This document shows positions 1 to 12,249 of a stretch of DNA of 64,000 nucleotides, piece by piece. A program made the translations under genes and the position numbers. Source of the stretch: Haliotis asinina (taxonomy: Eukaryota > Mollusca > Gastropoda > Lepetellida > Haliotidae); contig NC_090291.1 of NCBI RefSeq assembly GCF_037392515.1, positions 27,762,001 to 27,826,000 on the forward strand. Direction: 5' to 3'. The first letter of the stretch is position 1; every line of letters starts with the position of its first letter. Below the pieces are notes generated by a model. It worked only from the letters and a program-made list of their open reading frames with translations, ran no database searches and was not told the origin of the DNA.

Positions 1-228
1 ACTCTCCATGTCAAGGATGTCTTTACGGTCTCATGTTCTTTGTGTGGGCGAACTGTCACGTGCCCAGGGTATCTATAAAAATACTTTAAGCATAACGTTG
101 GAATATTTTAAAGTTGGAATATCTTTTTGCATTATTTGGGGATATTTGATTATATTTAGAGCTGCTGGTTTTACAGCACTGTGGCTTTGTGAGTGTTGTT
201 GTGTTATTGTGTAGACAATGAATATATA

Positions 229-738
229 CCCTTAACAAAATTAGGGGAACCTGAACTTTCAATATGGATAGGAAGTGTAAACGTTGAGAAACGTTTCAAG
301 TACAGCCATCTTATTAAGGCACCACCAATTCCCTCTATTACCATCCCTAAACACAAGGCATGATATGCACGTGCACAACGCAATAGCCCCATACACATGC
401 ATGGGGTCCCATTCTTGATTTTGAAGATTTTTCAAGAAGGTCGAGAAATCACTTACGACATTAATTTTGACAGTCATCTTGTATCCCACATGTGTTAGTA
501 TTTGTTTCTAGTCGTTTGTTTTAAAATGAAAATCGTACGCATGCAAATTACATGCCATACACCATTCATCTTTCAAAAGCGACTACATTCCAAATAACTA
601 CAGTTGTAAGGAAGTGCAAATGGTGATGCTCTCTTAAAACATTAAATATTATATCAACAATGATTGACAAATCGCCTAAATAGTTGGGGTTTTTTAATCA
701 CAAGTAAAAAAACTGAAGTTCCCCTACTTTTTGAAGAG
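229..738. mobile_element. Tc1/mariner-type MITE, about 510 bp, TA-flanked
   Basis: The two ends are imperfect inverted repeats. The left end reads CCCTTAACAAAATTAGGGGA. The reverse complement of the right end reads CTCTTCAAAAAGTAGGGGAA, and the match continues for a few more bases. Both ends abut TATATA, consistent with a TA target-site duplication. The interior has no recognisable transposase. A non-autonomous mariner-like element is inferred from the TA sites and TIRs; the family was not confirmed by search. Confidence 0.55.
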
Positions 739-792
739 TATATATTTGATATTCATGCGTGTATTAATGCCTTCTCTTAAAAGTGTGTTAAC

Positions 793-925
793 AGGTTTTT
801 ACGCCACTTTTAGTAATATTCCAGCAATATTCCAGCAATATTCCAGCAATATCTGGGCATCACACATTGTGCCCAGGTGGGGAATCGAACCCGAACGAGC
901 GAACGTTTAAACCACTAGGCGCAAA
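793..925 (-). mobile_element. tRNA-related SINE (family A) copy
   Basis: Read on the minus strand it has a B-box-like GGTTCGATTCCCCAC segment preceded by an A-box-like CTAGTGGTTTAAACGTTCG segment, and ends in the GCTGGAATATT ... GGCGTAAAAAC tail. In this copy the tail motif AATATTCCAGC is expanded into three tandem copies around 812-852. Confidence 0.7.
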
Positions 926-1194
926 CCCCACTGCCATTTATGTCTTCGCAACGAATGCAGTGAATACAGACGCGGTGTCAGAACGTGCTCTGGTGTGTGC
1001 TCTGTACAGGAGATGTTGTGACAAAATGTGATAATGACACAGCTGTTGTTGGTCAGTCGGGACAGAATCGTGGTCATCAGGGAACTGCAACGGGCAAGGT
1101 AGACAGACAGCATATAAGCTGGCGGGTCGATTCATAAACAGAAAACCTAAACAGACTCCCTAAGAAAGACGATGCTGGTGGCTAACGCTAGTCT

Positions 1195-1575
1195 TCAGGA
1201 AGACACAGACACAGTCAATACAGGACACACAGACAAAAACCCAGATAGGCTATTTCCACATAGGACGTGCAGACAAAATAAACTACAGACAACATAAGCA
1301 AAACACAAAGCACACAAAACAAGACACAAAACCGCACACATAACACATTCACATCGCACACAGAATACACTGACAACAAAAGCCTGACTGGTTACATACA
1401 CATAAAACTACAAATAGTGTACATTTAGACACACACAAAAAAACACAGAAGGCGTACACAGAAAAACCCAAACATGACAAACAGACACTAAACCCTAGAC
1501 AGGACACACAAACCCCCAGACTTGACACAAAGAGACAAAACTCACAAAGGACACATAGACACAAGACACCTGTTA
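1195..1575. repeat. CA/ACAGA-rich low-complexity tract
   Basis: The plus strand is dominated by ACACAG, GACACA and ACAAAA words in no fixed register. The minus-strand reading frames across it are Cys/Val/Leu-rich only because of this composition, so no gene is called. Confidence 0.6.
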
Positions 1576-1601
1576 AGTACGACATTCTGGTTATGTCCAT
1601 G

Positions 1602-1800
1602 GTGAGTGAGTGAGTGAATGAGTTTAGTTTTACGCCGCAGTCAACAATATTACAACTACGTGTACATGGCAACTAGCATGATCGTCGATCAGCGCAAATG
1701 GGAACCGATGCCATGTGCCAAACAAGTCAGCTACCCTGACCACCCGATCCCGTTAGTCGCCTCCTAAGACAACCTATTCTACTCCGGATCTTCACGGGTC
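1602..1800 (-). mobile_element. SINE family B copy (reversed)
   Basis: On the plus strand it starts with the GTGAGTGAGTGAG head and GTTTTACGCCGC, runs through a CCGATCCCGTTAGTCGCCTC segment and ends at CTTCACGGGTC. Oriented by the tail shared with family A, the copy lies on the minus strand. The central part is abbreviated. Confidence 0.7.
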
Positions 1801-1809
1801 GCAGGACTG

Positions 1810-3168
1810 AAGAATTGACAACACACAGACAGTAAACCTATACGCATGGTGGTAAGTTTGTGTCATGGAGAAAAAGTGTTCCATTACCTCGTTAATGTTT
1901 GATGGGTTCATGTGACCAATATCCTAGTCTCTGCGGGCAGAACAGCCGGAACTGTTGTGGAAATGAATCAGGAATTGGTTCCTGAAAGACCCAGGAACGT
2001 TTTTTCATAATAAACCATGGCCTGGCAATTTGTGTATCTCATTTACCTTTCATGTGGTCACAAAACAAGTTGAATGAACAATTATAACTTCCTTCCGTTC
2101 AGATCAGTGAGACAGATATCTCGACCTCTTGGTTTGACCTACCACCAACAGAAACATTTCAGTATCTTTTATGTGAACCTTGACGAGCAATGTTTCAAAT
2201 CATTCAACAGGGAAACGAATGGCGTGTTCAAAGTTCGATGATTAATAAAAATCAAATATGTCCTCAATGTTTCTGTTTGTTGCATATTCTAGGAAATAAT
2301 TGTAAATACCAAAGCCAAAACGGACCAAAATGTATATATATATGTTAAAGGCTGTTAGCTTGCTGAGTACAGGGTTTTGGAGAGATCACTGTATTGACCT
2401 GAAACTGTACTTAAACACATTTAGATTGAAAGTAGATGAACATTCTTCAGTAAATACAGCAATTACCGTTATCGGTGGTAATATTGACAATATTCTATTT
2501 ATGTTTATCGCATTAGGGCCCAACTGCGTTTTATCTGGCGGTAACGAGAATCCCTTGATAAGATCACCTTAGGTAGGATTTTAGATACTAGAAGTATTAA
2601 GCAAACATGTTGTCCTGCGAGGGTGGTTATTTTGAACGCCTTTGAAATTAGAGAAGGAACTCAATTAGTGAAAATAACTTATTTAGTCATTCACATGGAA
2701 TCTGCAATCCTAACTTTAGAACGAAAAATAGTTTTCAGTAGATAATTTTACGATGTACGGTTTACTATTTATGGCTACGAAGCGGAACCTGTAAGTAAGA
2801 TCTCGTCTTTACTGAAGTTGATATTTGCAATAATATTTATCATAACTGATGGACTCTGTGTCATGTCGGCATTTTGAGGCTAAAACTGATCCACAGCACC
2901 GAATGTTCATCGTGGGAGCCGACTTAAAGCAACTCGGTAAGCTAGCACATCCCTACCGCGTGGGCAGTTGTTCATACTATCAATCACGTGCATGACTTGA
3001 GATTAGTCTATTGCTCAGTGCGGAGTTACATATAATTTGTACATCAGTTTACAGGTGTCTCGTATTTGTATCTGATAATCAAATTTATACAACTGAGAAA
3101 AATACACTTTCAGTTATCATGTAAGAGTGATAAAGAACCATTCACAAAATACAAGATATTGTATATCA
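1810..3168. other. No gene seen
   Basis: AT-rich single-copy-looking sequence. An 80-codon open frame at 2330-2572 starts in a TATATATA run and resembles no protein family I know. I see no splice context or repeat structure to support it. Confidence 0.5.
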
Positions 3169-3402
3169 CCCGTAAAGATCCGGGTAAGAACTGATCTTCA
3201 CTAACTCATCCTTGTCATAAGAGGCGACTAGCGAGATCAGGTGATCAAGTTCTCTGACTTTTTTTAGTTATATCCTCGTATCCCAGCTGCGAGGATCAAT
3301 ACTCATGCTGTTGATCACTGTCTGGTCCACACTCGATTATTTACAGGCCGCTCGAATATATAGCTGGAATATGTAGTGCTGAGTGGGGAGTAAAACTAAA
3401 GG
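3169..3402 (+). mobile_element. SINE family B copy
   Basis: It begins CCCGTAAAGATCCGGG, carries the GCGACTAGCGAGATCAGGTG segment (family: AGGCGACTAACGGGATCGGG) and ends with the degraded tail GCTGGAATATGTAGTGCTGA and TAAAACTAAA. Confidence 0.7.
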
Positions 3403-3728
3403 TCACTGTTAAGGATGTCATCTGATTCTGTTAGATTTCCATTTCCCGTATTGGTGTTTATATGTCAGTTGTTTGGTTGCATATAGGAGAGAGGACATCA
3501 CGAACTGATGTTTTGAATAATAATAGTCAAAGGATTAAGTCCCTTCGCTGATTTATTCGTCTCCATTGGAAATGAAAGAGACCGGTGCAAACTATCCATC
3601 TGTCTGATTTCAATTACAAATTCGACATTTCCTTAAGAAACACTTAGAAAAAACACTATTTTGTGTAAAGGACATTTCGAAAAGTGAGACAAATTGGTGT
3701 CTGTGCGCTTAACGGTGTTTACTATATA

Positions 3729-5185
3729 CAGAGTCCAAACAGAAACTTCACAAAATGTAATTTATAAAAATAATGAATAATGTTTCTCTGATGATACATC
3801 TATGTATCCGAAATAGGATCCCTATCTTTCGACTCTAGAAAAAACGTTAGCAAAACCTACTCAAACCCATCCTCTCTTCGTGCAAATGACGTTAGTGTCA
3901 AATCAGGTTTTGCACGTGCAGTCGATCACATGATCTTCTCATTGAAGTTTTCTTCATTTGCACGTGTTTGCATTGGCCTCAAGAATTGAAAGAACACTTT
4001 TAAACCAGTTTTAACTGTACTTTAAATGCCACGATTGTCAAATGTGCAACGTGGACGTTCCGTTGGCATGGTGCAAGCGGGAAGATCATTTACTGACGTC
4101 GCAAGAGCAATGGGATGCAGCCGTCGTATTGTGTATGACTTGCGAGGTCGTCTACTACAAACTGGCACCACTTCTGATCGCCCAATGGCGGGTCGTCCAC
4201 GTGTGAGGTCACGAACAGTAGACCGTCAAATCGTCCTACATCACCTACGCAACAGATTTCTGCCGGCTACTCGAACCAGGGCTGAGATGTTTAGAAGTCG
4301 ACTGTCCCCACAGACCATTCGAAAGGGGTTGCGGGCTGCCAATCTCCATTCTCCACGTCCATATCGTGGGCCAATATCGACGCCATTTCATCAACGTCAA
4401 CGTCTGCTGTGGGCCCAACGTCACCTCCGATGGGCCCAAAGAGACTGGAATCGAGTCACCTTTAGCGATGAATCCAGGTTTACCCTCAGAATCTCGGACG
4501 CCACGCATAGAGTCTGGAGACCGCGTCGTGAACGGTATGCCCAATGTTGTGTACAGGAAGTGGACAGATTCGGGGGCGGAAGTTGCGTGGGTGTGGGGTG
4601 CATTCTGTGGCAACAACTGTTCTCGACTTCTGGTCATCCGTGGAAACCCCACAGCTGCTGCTTACCGCGACCAGGTGCTCACCCCTGAACTCGGTCCTTT
4701 CATGGCGAGTTATGGCCCATGTCTACAGTTCCAGCCGGACATGGACTGACTATCAAGGTCCCCTGACCTTAATCCAATACAGCACATGTGGAATGCACTT
4801 GGGAGAAGGCTTCGTGGTCTTAGGAACTAACCTCAGAATTTGCTGGAACTTGGCGCTGCCTTGCAAGAGCAATGGCGTAGAATCCCCAACCACGTGTTCC
4901 CAAGCATCAGGCAGTCGATGAGGAGACGGTGTTTGGCTGTTGTGAACGCCATACACAATACTGAACTGAGACATTTCGATTTTTTTATTCTTGTGACTTG
5001 ACATTCTGTATACCTATGTTTTGGAACGGCGGTGTAGCCTAATGGAACTGATTGTGGCACTGTCAGTGTATCGAGTACATCACACAGATCTCAGCAATGA
5101 AATAATAACAATTTAACCATCTTACCTTCTCTTGTTCCTTTATAGTGCCCTGAAGAAAGAATGTGAAGTTTCTTGTTTGACTCAG
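3729..5185 (+). mobile_element. Tc1-family DNA transposon, 1457 bp, inactive
   Basis: The ends are inverted repeats. The left end begins CAGAGTCCAAACAGAAACTT. The reverse complement of the right end begins CTGAGTCAAACAAGAAACTT. Both continue CACA and both abut TATA, giving a TA target-site duplication at 3727-3728 and 5186-5187. The length matches the usual 1.3-1.7 kb of Tc1 elements, and the transposase remnant lies between the TIRs in the expected orientation. It is a relic: the transposase is frameshifted, has stops and lacks catalytic residues. Confidence 0.85.
4026..5001 (+). pseudogene. Tc1-like transposase pseudogene
   Basis: The intact protein would bind the TIRs through an N-terminal paired-like helix-turn-helix and cut DNA with a DD34E RNase-H-fold domain. 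The first reading frame (from 4026) shows the HTH region, a GRPR AT-hook-like motif near residue 56 and the first catalytic Asp in FSDESRF (about residue 148). A frameshift near 4590 moves the reading to another frame. Coding resemblance continues there (VWGAFCGNN, LTPELGPFMASYG) and then meets TGA at 4747 and TAA at 4828. The second catalytic Asp block (DNARPH in the family) is missing, apparently deleted after FMASYG. The last acidic residue is replaced: SPDLNPIQHMW where the family has Glu before His. The C-terminal tail (SMRRRCLAVV) is still recognisable. With all three defects it cannot be active. Confidence 0.85.
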
Positions 5186-5379
5186 TATATCCTCTAATGG
5201 GAAACACGTGTTTTCTTCATGATTGTGAGATTATTTTCATATTCTCACGAACAGTTTGTCGATGCTCATGGGTCAGTACGCATAGAATTATCGACAATTG
5301 TTTTAGAAGAGACGCAAATTGCAAATTTAATGGCTTACATGTACATGTAGGATGCGATCGAACTTTATTTTCTCAGTAT

Positions 5380-5430
5380 CGAAGCGTTTACATGTCACGC
5401 CGAAGACCTAGGTTCGACTCCCCACTTGAT
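5380..5430 (+). mobile_element. SINE family A fragment (box A to box B)
   Basis: TCGAAGCGTTTACATGTCAC, then GCCGAAGACC, then GGTTCGACTCCCCAC: the 5' tRNA-like part of family A without the tail. Confidence 0.55.
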
Positions 5431-7760
5431 ATATAACAATAACCACAAATACAAAATACATACAATTGGGGAACATTTCCCCACATTGACCAGAATGAGA
5501 GCTCAACGTGTTCAAGAAAGCCCATGCAAGACTATCATATGTGACACGTGTAGATTACTGCAGTCTGTCATAGAGACTCTGCAACAAACATATCCAAGAA
5601 AGCCCATGCAAGACTATGAGCCTGAAACAAACATATCCAAGAAAGCCCATGCAAGACTAAAATATGACACCTGTAGATTACGGGAGTTTCTCAAAATGAA
5701 AAAAGTCGTTGGAGTCCTCTTCATTATATTATAGGACTATAAGGGGGGAGAGTGGGATGTGGGCGTGGTTTATCCTTACTTTAATGTAACTTACCAGAGG
5801 ATGTGCAGGTAATGTGGTTCAGTTAAGGTTGCTGAGCGAGGATATTTTAATAATGTTCTACGAAATCAAACATCTTTCACCTTGTTTAGATAGAAAGTCC
5901 CATAAATCTCTGTTGACTTGTCTAAAAGATTTATCATTGCACATAAGCAATAAATGCAGTCGGCTCTTCTCATTATTTACATCAGGATATATAAGAAGAC
6001 GTACTACCTCTCGTAGTGATGATATTGTGTTATGTAAACACTGTTAAAGTATTGAGGGTGAAATTTATATTGCCTATATTTGTAAACGCTATTAGGATAT
6101 GCGTCAGTAATTCATTCCGAAAACGGTCAATGGATATTACTGTTCTCTCCACAGCATATGTACATCATCAGACATTAATACCATAGATCAAGTTTTGACT
6201 TGACAATGTATGAAAGTGGGTGACTTTAAAGGGGAATTTATGCGACGGAATGTGTAAAGTTCGAATTGAAAGTTTCGACGAAAAACTCTCTCGTTGCTGT
6301 AAACAAAACGCTACTTGTGTTACTGAAAAAAACCCATTTTATTTTACGTCGCGCGATATAAACATAAACGAAACCGTTTCAGAAGACAAACAAAATTCTC
6401 AACCCACGTCGTCTATATGTAGGCGTTGTAACTGAAATATCAGATAAGGCATAGCTCCCTTACGCTTACTGTTCTGTTTAGCCAACACTATTTGAAAGGT
6501 CGTTCTTTCCAGTCTCTAAGGTTTTGAAGATAGGGTGAGAAGTCATCAGTTCTTGACGTCGGAGTCAGCTGACACATGGGAAATTCCAGTGTCTGGAAAG
6601 GATCATTGACCCCTACATTTGGGATACAATTGAATACAAGATAATTCGCCTTGTCTCCAGCCAAGTCCCCTGTATGCTAACCCGTAGATGTAATTGTTAA
6701 GCTTTTGTTTCTCGTGATTCAACATCGTCGTGCTCTCCATATGTCTAATAATTTGCGGTGTTCATTATAAATAGGTATCAACTGCCGGTCACAAGAATGT
6801 ATACACTCGTAAATTAAATTCAACAAGAAATATCACGAACACTACAAATACGTTACTAGGCGAAACAGAAACAGTGACCCAAATTCCGGCAATCTTCAGG
6901 TCCAAAAAACATATAAATTAAAGTTGACCATTGAATGACCATATCTTATTTGTTTTATTTTATACCCTCATCAAACACATACTATGACGTCATGGAAGAA
7001 ACAGAGGAAGAGGAGAAATTAAAGGAAAATGTGACGAATTAATCCATTCCTGTGTCATATATGTATACTTTTTCTCATAAGCATTGGCCTTGACTAGTAT
7101 TCGTAAAATGGAATACCCCCTAATTTTATTTGGCATATGTTTTGTTACCAGTTGTTAACAAATTTCCCCTCCACTTTGAGAATGTGTAAACGGATATCTA
7201 AAGTCATAATTTATCACATTTAGTTTATCTTCACAATAACGCGGTCAGTGTGGTATGTGATTATCGGAGTTAGTCTATAAATCACCGTGGTGCTTGACAT
7301 TAAGCAGTCGATTGATTGTATGTCTGAATCAGTTTAGAAAGGCCAGTGCTCCTGCTACGATCAGTCTGTCTCACAGTCCTTGAACCGCAATTTTCCCCCT
7401 CAATCCAGATCCTTCTGATAAGCACTAAATGCTAGTCTAGATTTAAGCAAGTCTAGATTTAATCGGGTTAGGTTTGAGTCTCCCATTTCACTGGTGCTTC
7501 TTTTCAATTTAACAGGTCATATTTGATTCAAAAATATATAGTCAGAGACTAAGCGATAGTCTACAACTAGAGCAAGCTTTCCTTTTGACCAAAGTCGTCT
7601 GCGTGTAAACAATACACCATACTGGGTTACCTTGTTACCTCGTGGTTCATTATGCAAAATACCCCACACCTTAACTTATTTGTAAGACATTGGTGCTGCT
7701 TTGTGATCAGCTGATCGCTTTGTTACACTTTCGTTAAACTTTATAACGTTTTCTTGTCGC
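5431..7760. other. No gene seen; small direct repeats at 5514-5660
   Basis: The segment AAGAAAGCCCATGCAAGACT occurs three times, at about 5516, 5600 and 5640, with differing spacers. Short open frames (5426-5734, 5814-6047, 6220-6435) have no recognisable family, no splice support and low-complexity content. The remainder is AT-rich and featureless. Confidence 0.5.
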
Positions 7761-7762
7761 TA

Positions 7763-7801
7763 TATAAAAGAACTTAACTAAGGTTCGACCACGAGTCATT
7801 C
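7763..7801 (+). promoter_or_regulatory. Candidate Pol II core promoter (TATA plus Inr)
   Basis: TATAAAAG at 7763-7770 is followed by TCATTC at 7796-7801, which fits the invertebrate initiator TCAKTY. An ATG at 7812 opens only 23 codons. The TATA-to-Inr spacing is a few bases longer than typical. No gene is recognisable downstream, so this could be chance or a promoter relic. Confidence 0.2.
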
Positions 7802-7967
7802 ACAGCACACTATGGCCGGTACTGCTACATGTATTTCCTTCTCAAGGGAGAGTGTCAAGACCAAATCTTTATACCAAATTTAGAGCAAAGTCTGCATGAC
7901 AAACATCCCATCCAAGAACACATTTTTTGCGTAAGACGTAACACTGACATTTATCCGATTAGTTAAG

Positions 7968-8110
7968 ACGTGGGACATGGGGCAACCAGGTGGTTGAAGA
8001 GTTCGTTCGAATCCCACATGAATAGAACGTGCAAAGCCAATTTCTGGTGTCCCCTGACGCGATGTTGATGGAATATTGCTAACAGCAGCGTAACACTAAA
8101 CTCACTCACT
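7968..8110 (+). mobile_element. SINE family A copy, degraded
   Basis: GGTGGTTGAAGAGTTCG, a damaged box B (TTCGAATCCCACATG), then CCAATTTCTGGTGTCCCC, GATGGAATATTGCTAACAGC and the ACTCACTCACT end. The box-A to box-B interval is shortened. Confidence 0.65.
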
Positions 8111-8298
8111 AGTTCACACGTACCTAACACATACGCGCCATGCACGTACGTATGAACCAAATTCAACACTGGTAAAGGAGGTCGATATTCTCTGTGGATC
8201 AATTCTGTCAATCATTTCTTGTTTTCCGCAAGAAATCTTATTTCTTTTCATGTGCCAGCATGTCAGGTATGCAATACAATACAATGCAATGCACATTG

Positions 8299-8397
8299 AT
8301 GGAGCGTCTTCGGGCTATTCACATACTGGAAAGCGACAGAAGCCGGTATGCTGTGGCCAAAGTGTTCAGTGTTCCTCAGTGTGTGATTAACACGTAG
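8299..8397 (+). pseudogene. Possible transposase HTH remnant
   Basis: A 33-codon stretch reads MERLRAIHILESDRSRYAVA and then a VFSVPQCVI helix. This resembles the first helix-turn-helix of Tc1-like transposases, where Arg-Leu-Arg-Ala-Ile precedes a Gly/Ser-rich turn. It ends in a TAG after INT. Sequence to about 9080 may be the decayed remainder, but I could not align it to transposase motifs with confidence. Confidence 0.3.
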
Positions 8398-9118
8398 TCT
8401 GTAGCAAACTAAAATATTGACGATCGATTGATTTCAAACGAGAGTCAATGAAATGAAGCTCAAACTTTTGTCTGGCTACTGGATTAAGGATTGAATGCCA
8501 GGCGGTTAGTAAGTGTCTACAGCTTCACTGATTTCCGTTCCTTTTCCAAAAAGAATATGAGAGGTTAAAACCAGCAGGTGTTAATGGTGTTCACAGCTGG
8601 GGTAATTGTTGCTGGTCACGTGTCATGTATTCGTGTAATGTGACTCGAGATCCACGTAGAACTTCATTAAGAAAGATGGTCGAGTGCGGCGACGTCAAAA
8701 TTAACGTCAGACCTATGTACACCTGATTCCTCATCGCACATATGGCGGTGGATCAGTTGCGATGTGTGGTGACATCACGCAGATTAAGTGTCGATCTCGC
8801 CACAGAAAGACGGTCAATGAACAGTAGTGTCGGAACAACATGCCGACACCCTGTGTAGTCCTGTGTGCAAGGCGAGAAGGCGTCATGTCTTTCAGAGCAA
8901 CAAGTTCTCAGTGTAGATTCGTCAATGCACACCTCCAGCAGCACTACTTGTCCCAAATACCATTGTCAGTAACAAGCCCACATCGTCATGGTCATAAGCC
9001 ACAGGCCACCTTGAAGTTCGTCCGAAAGACCTATGAAAGACCTATGCGCAGTATGGCACAGAGAATAGATGTTTCATAAATAGTAGTGGTATTATGGACC
9101 TTTGAATCTACTATAGTT

Positions 9119-9276
9119 GGTGCGCGGTTTGGTAGCCAACTGGTTAAAGCGTTCACTCGTCGCATCAAAGGCCCTGTTTGGATCCCCTACTTGGATTCAG
9201 TGTACGAATCCATGTATGGTAAAATTGCTGGAATTCTGCAAGTGCGGCGTAAACATTTATTCACTCAGTCTAACTC
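9119..9276 (+). mobile_element. SINE family A copy
   Basis: CTGGTTAAAGCGTTCACTCG (box A side), a mutated box B (TTTGGATCCCCTACTTGG), then TTGCTGGAATTCTGCAAGTG and CGGCGTAAAC, with CACTCAGTC at the end. Confidence 0.65.
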
Positions 9277-10950
9277 TTCGGTGGTCAAAGTGGTCATCTT
9301 CTGTAATTCTTTAGTACTAAAACCTTAACCAGTTCAGACAATGACCTACTCTTCAGTTGATCCGATTTTTCTCGTGTGAAAGTGAAAAGAGACACTACGA
9401 AAAACTATGGTTACGCTGAATTCCAATTCCTTGTTTCATAAGAAAAGGGTATTTACAAATAAATTTTAATTCTAAAGTTTTAACAAATCGTATTTGTATA
9501 TTACAACGTATATATACAACGTGTTTGCAAGGATTAGGAGCGTATTAGATGTATTAGATAACACAGACTGACATCCGTACATCCAACTGAATGAGTTGGT
9601 CTCAAAATTCTGGATTGGTTATGGTACTAAGTTGCGCAATAGTGCTGAACCCAGTCAGCAGGAAACGAGACTGCTGCCTAACGAATGTTTTGACTTGGGT
9701 CGTAATGAATTCTTTTTAACATAAAACTGTTTCTAGGAAGAAATATCTAACAACCTCGGAAGCGTTGTCACAGTAGCTCTATTTTTCTGGAGAGTTTTTC
9801 TTGATAATCATTTAGACATCCTTCCACATGTCGAAGTCATTGATTTATCCTGGTGTTTCTGCTCAAAAACAACAAGACACATCACTACAGAAAATGACTT
9901 TCCAGTCGAAAAACAATCTGGAATCCTTCTGGCCATGTCTGGATATTTTTTCGAAGTTCTTTGTGAGATGGAAAAAAATGAAACGGGTGTTTGTTTGGTT
10001 TTACGGCTGAATTTGTTGTGGCCTTTAAGAATACGTACGGCTTTATACACTGGAAATAAGTCAAACGCCCGCAGCCTTCCCTCCTTTTGTGATGCATCTC
10101 GAATTATTCACATGACGAAGCCAATCACACATTAACCAGGGAAATGACAAGGTATTGATACATCAAGATATATGAAATGTGAACTCTTCCTAAAACAAAA
10201 ACAAAAGTGCCCAAGGTTTTACGTCCGGTTAGAGCGATGAACTGATATATCGTTATCTATAATCACATGCTTAATTTGACTTTCCCTTCGTCAGCGTAGC
10301 CTTAGAGATGGTGTTTCGCGATATTCCTTTTGATGAGAATACGAACCTTTTTGACACGGAATTAAAGTATGGTCCCTGTAACACGACGTATTGCCCCCAA
10401 AGAAACGCTTCGGCAGCAACATTTGGAAAACAACACGATTTCATCCCATCGCAACAAGACTGTGTGTGAACTCTTGCTCTATGTAGTTGACAGTAATCAC
10501 ATCGAAGGCTTAAAATAACGTTTTGTCTACATCTGGCATGACTCGTTAAATGTTTAATGTGACACACGGGAAGATTCGAATGCATTGAAATAAGAGATAC
10601 TAAAAGGGCATATTTACGTATTTATATTCCATTGTATGGTAATAGCCTGTGATAATACGATCGACTTTATCTATACATGTTACATCCATTTTTGAATATT
10701 GAAACATTTAGAAGTGTTAAATTTAATTGTTTCCTTACAAACTATCGGTCAGGCGTTACTTGTGCCAAAGTTTCATACCGTACGTTTTCGAAAACATCGC
10801 ACCATTCCCATAATCGGAAGAACAGACTTACGATTCTGATTATATTAAAAACAAGTGTTATGAATCACATCATATAGTAATGATGTCGGGAGTTCGCTAC
10901 AAGGTGAAAATCCCGTAACCGTCACGAACACATACAGTGTCATGTAAAGA
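9277..10950. other. No gene seen
   Basis: AT-rich sequence flanking the satellite array. Overlapping short open frames at 9808-10135 and 10271-10585 lie on both strands and match nothing I recognise. No repeats or splice-supported exons were found. Confidence 0.5.
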
Positions 10951-12249
10951 GTTCACCTGGAAGACTGAGATATATGGCACAAGTCATTCACCTGGACGAC
11001 TGGTACATATGGTACGTCTTTGACCTGGAAGACTGGGATATATTGTACAAGTCATTCACCTGGAAGACTGGGACATATGGTACAAGTCATTCACCTGGAA
11101 GACTGGTACATATGGTACAAGTCATTCAACTGGAAGACTGGTACATATGGTACAAGTCATTCAACTGGAAGACTGGGATATATGGTACAAGTCATTCGCC
11201 TGGAAGACTGGGATATATGGTACAAGTCATTCAACTGGAAGACTGGTACATATGGTACAAGTCATTCAACTGGAAGACTGGTACATATGGTACAAGTCAT
11301 TCAACTGGAAGACTGTGGTATTTGGTGCAAGTTATTCAACTGGAAGACTGGGATATATGGTACAAGTCATTCAACTGGAAGACTGGGATATATGGTACAA
11401 GTCATTCAACTGGAAGACTGGGATATATGGTACAAGTCATTCAACTGGAAGACTGGGATATATGGTACAAGTCATTCAACTGGAAGACTGGTACATATGG
11501 TACAAGTCATTCAACTGGAAGACTGTGGTATTTGGTGCAAGTTATTCACCTGGAAGACTGAGATATATGGCACAAGTCATTAACCTGGACGACTGGTACA
11601 TATGGTACAAGTCATTCAACTGGAAGACTGGTACATATGGTACAAGTCATTCAACTGGAAGACTGGGATATATGGTACAAGTCATTCACCCGGAAAACTG
11701 GGACATATGGTACAAGTCATTCAACTGGAAGACTGGTACATATGGTACAAGTCATTCACCTGGAAGACTGGTACATATGGTACAAGTCATTCAACTGGAA
11801 GACTGGTACATATGGTACAAGTTATTCACCTGGAAGACTGGGATATATGGTACGAGTCATTCAACTGGAAGACTGGTACATATGGTACAAGTCATTCAAC
11901 TGGAAGACTGGTACATATGGTACAAGTCATTCACCTGGAAGACTGGTACATATGGTACAAGTCATTCAACTGGAAGACTGTGGTATTAGGTGCAAGTTAT
12001 TCACCTGGAAGACTGGGATATACGGTACGAGTCATTCAACTGGAAGACTGGTACATATGGTACAAGTCATTCAACTGGAAGACTGGTACATATGGTACAA
12101 GTCATTCAACTGGAAGACTGGTACATATGGTACAAGTCATTCAACTGGAAGACTGGTACATATGGTACAAGTCATTCAACTGGAAGACTGGTACATATGG
12201 TACAAGTCATTCACCTGGAAGACTGGTACATATGGTACAAGTCATTCAA

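Noticed and set aside
1195..1672. Cys/Val-rich minus-strand proteins
   Set aside because: They are translations of a CA-rich low-complexity tract and a SINE.
4245..4652. Minus-strand 135-codon frame
   Set aside because: A shadow of the Tc1 transposase on the other strand.
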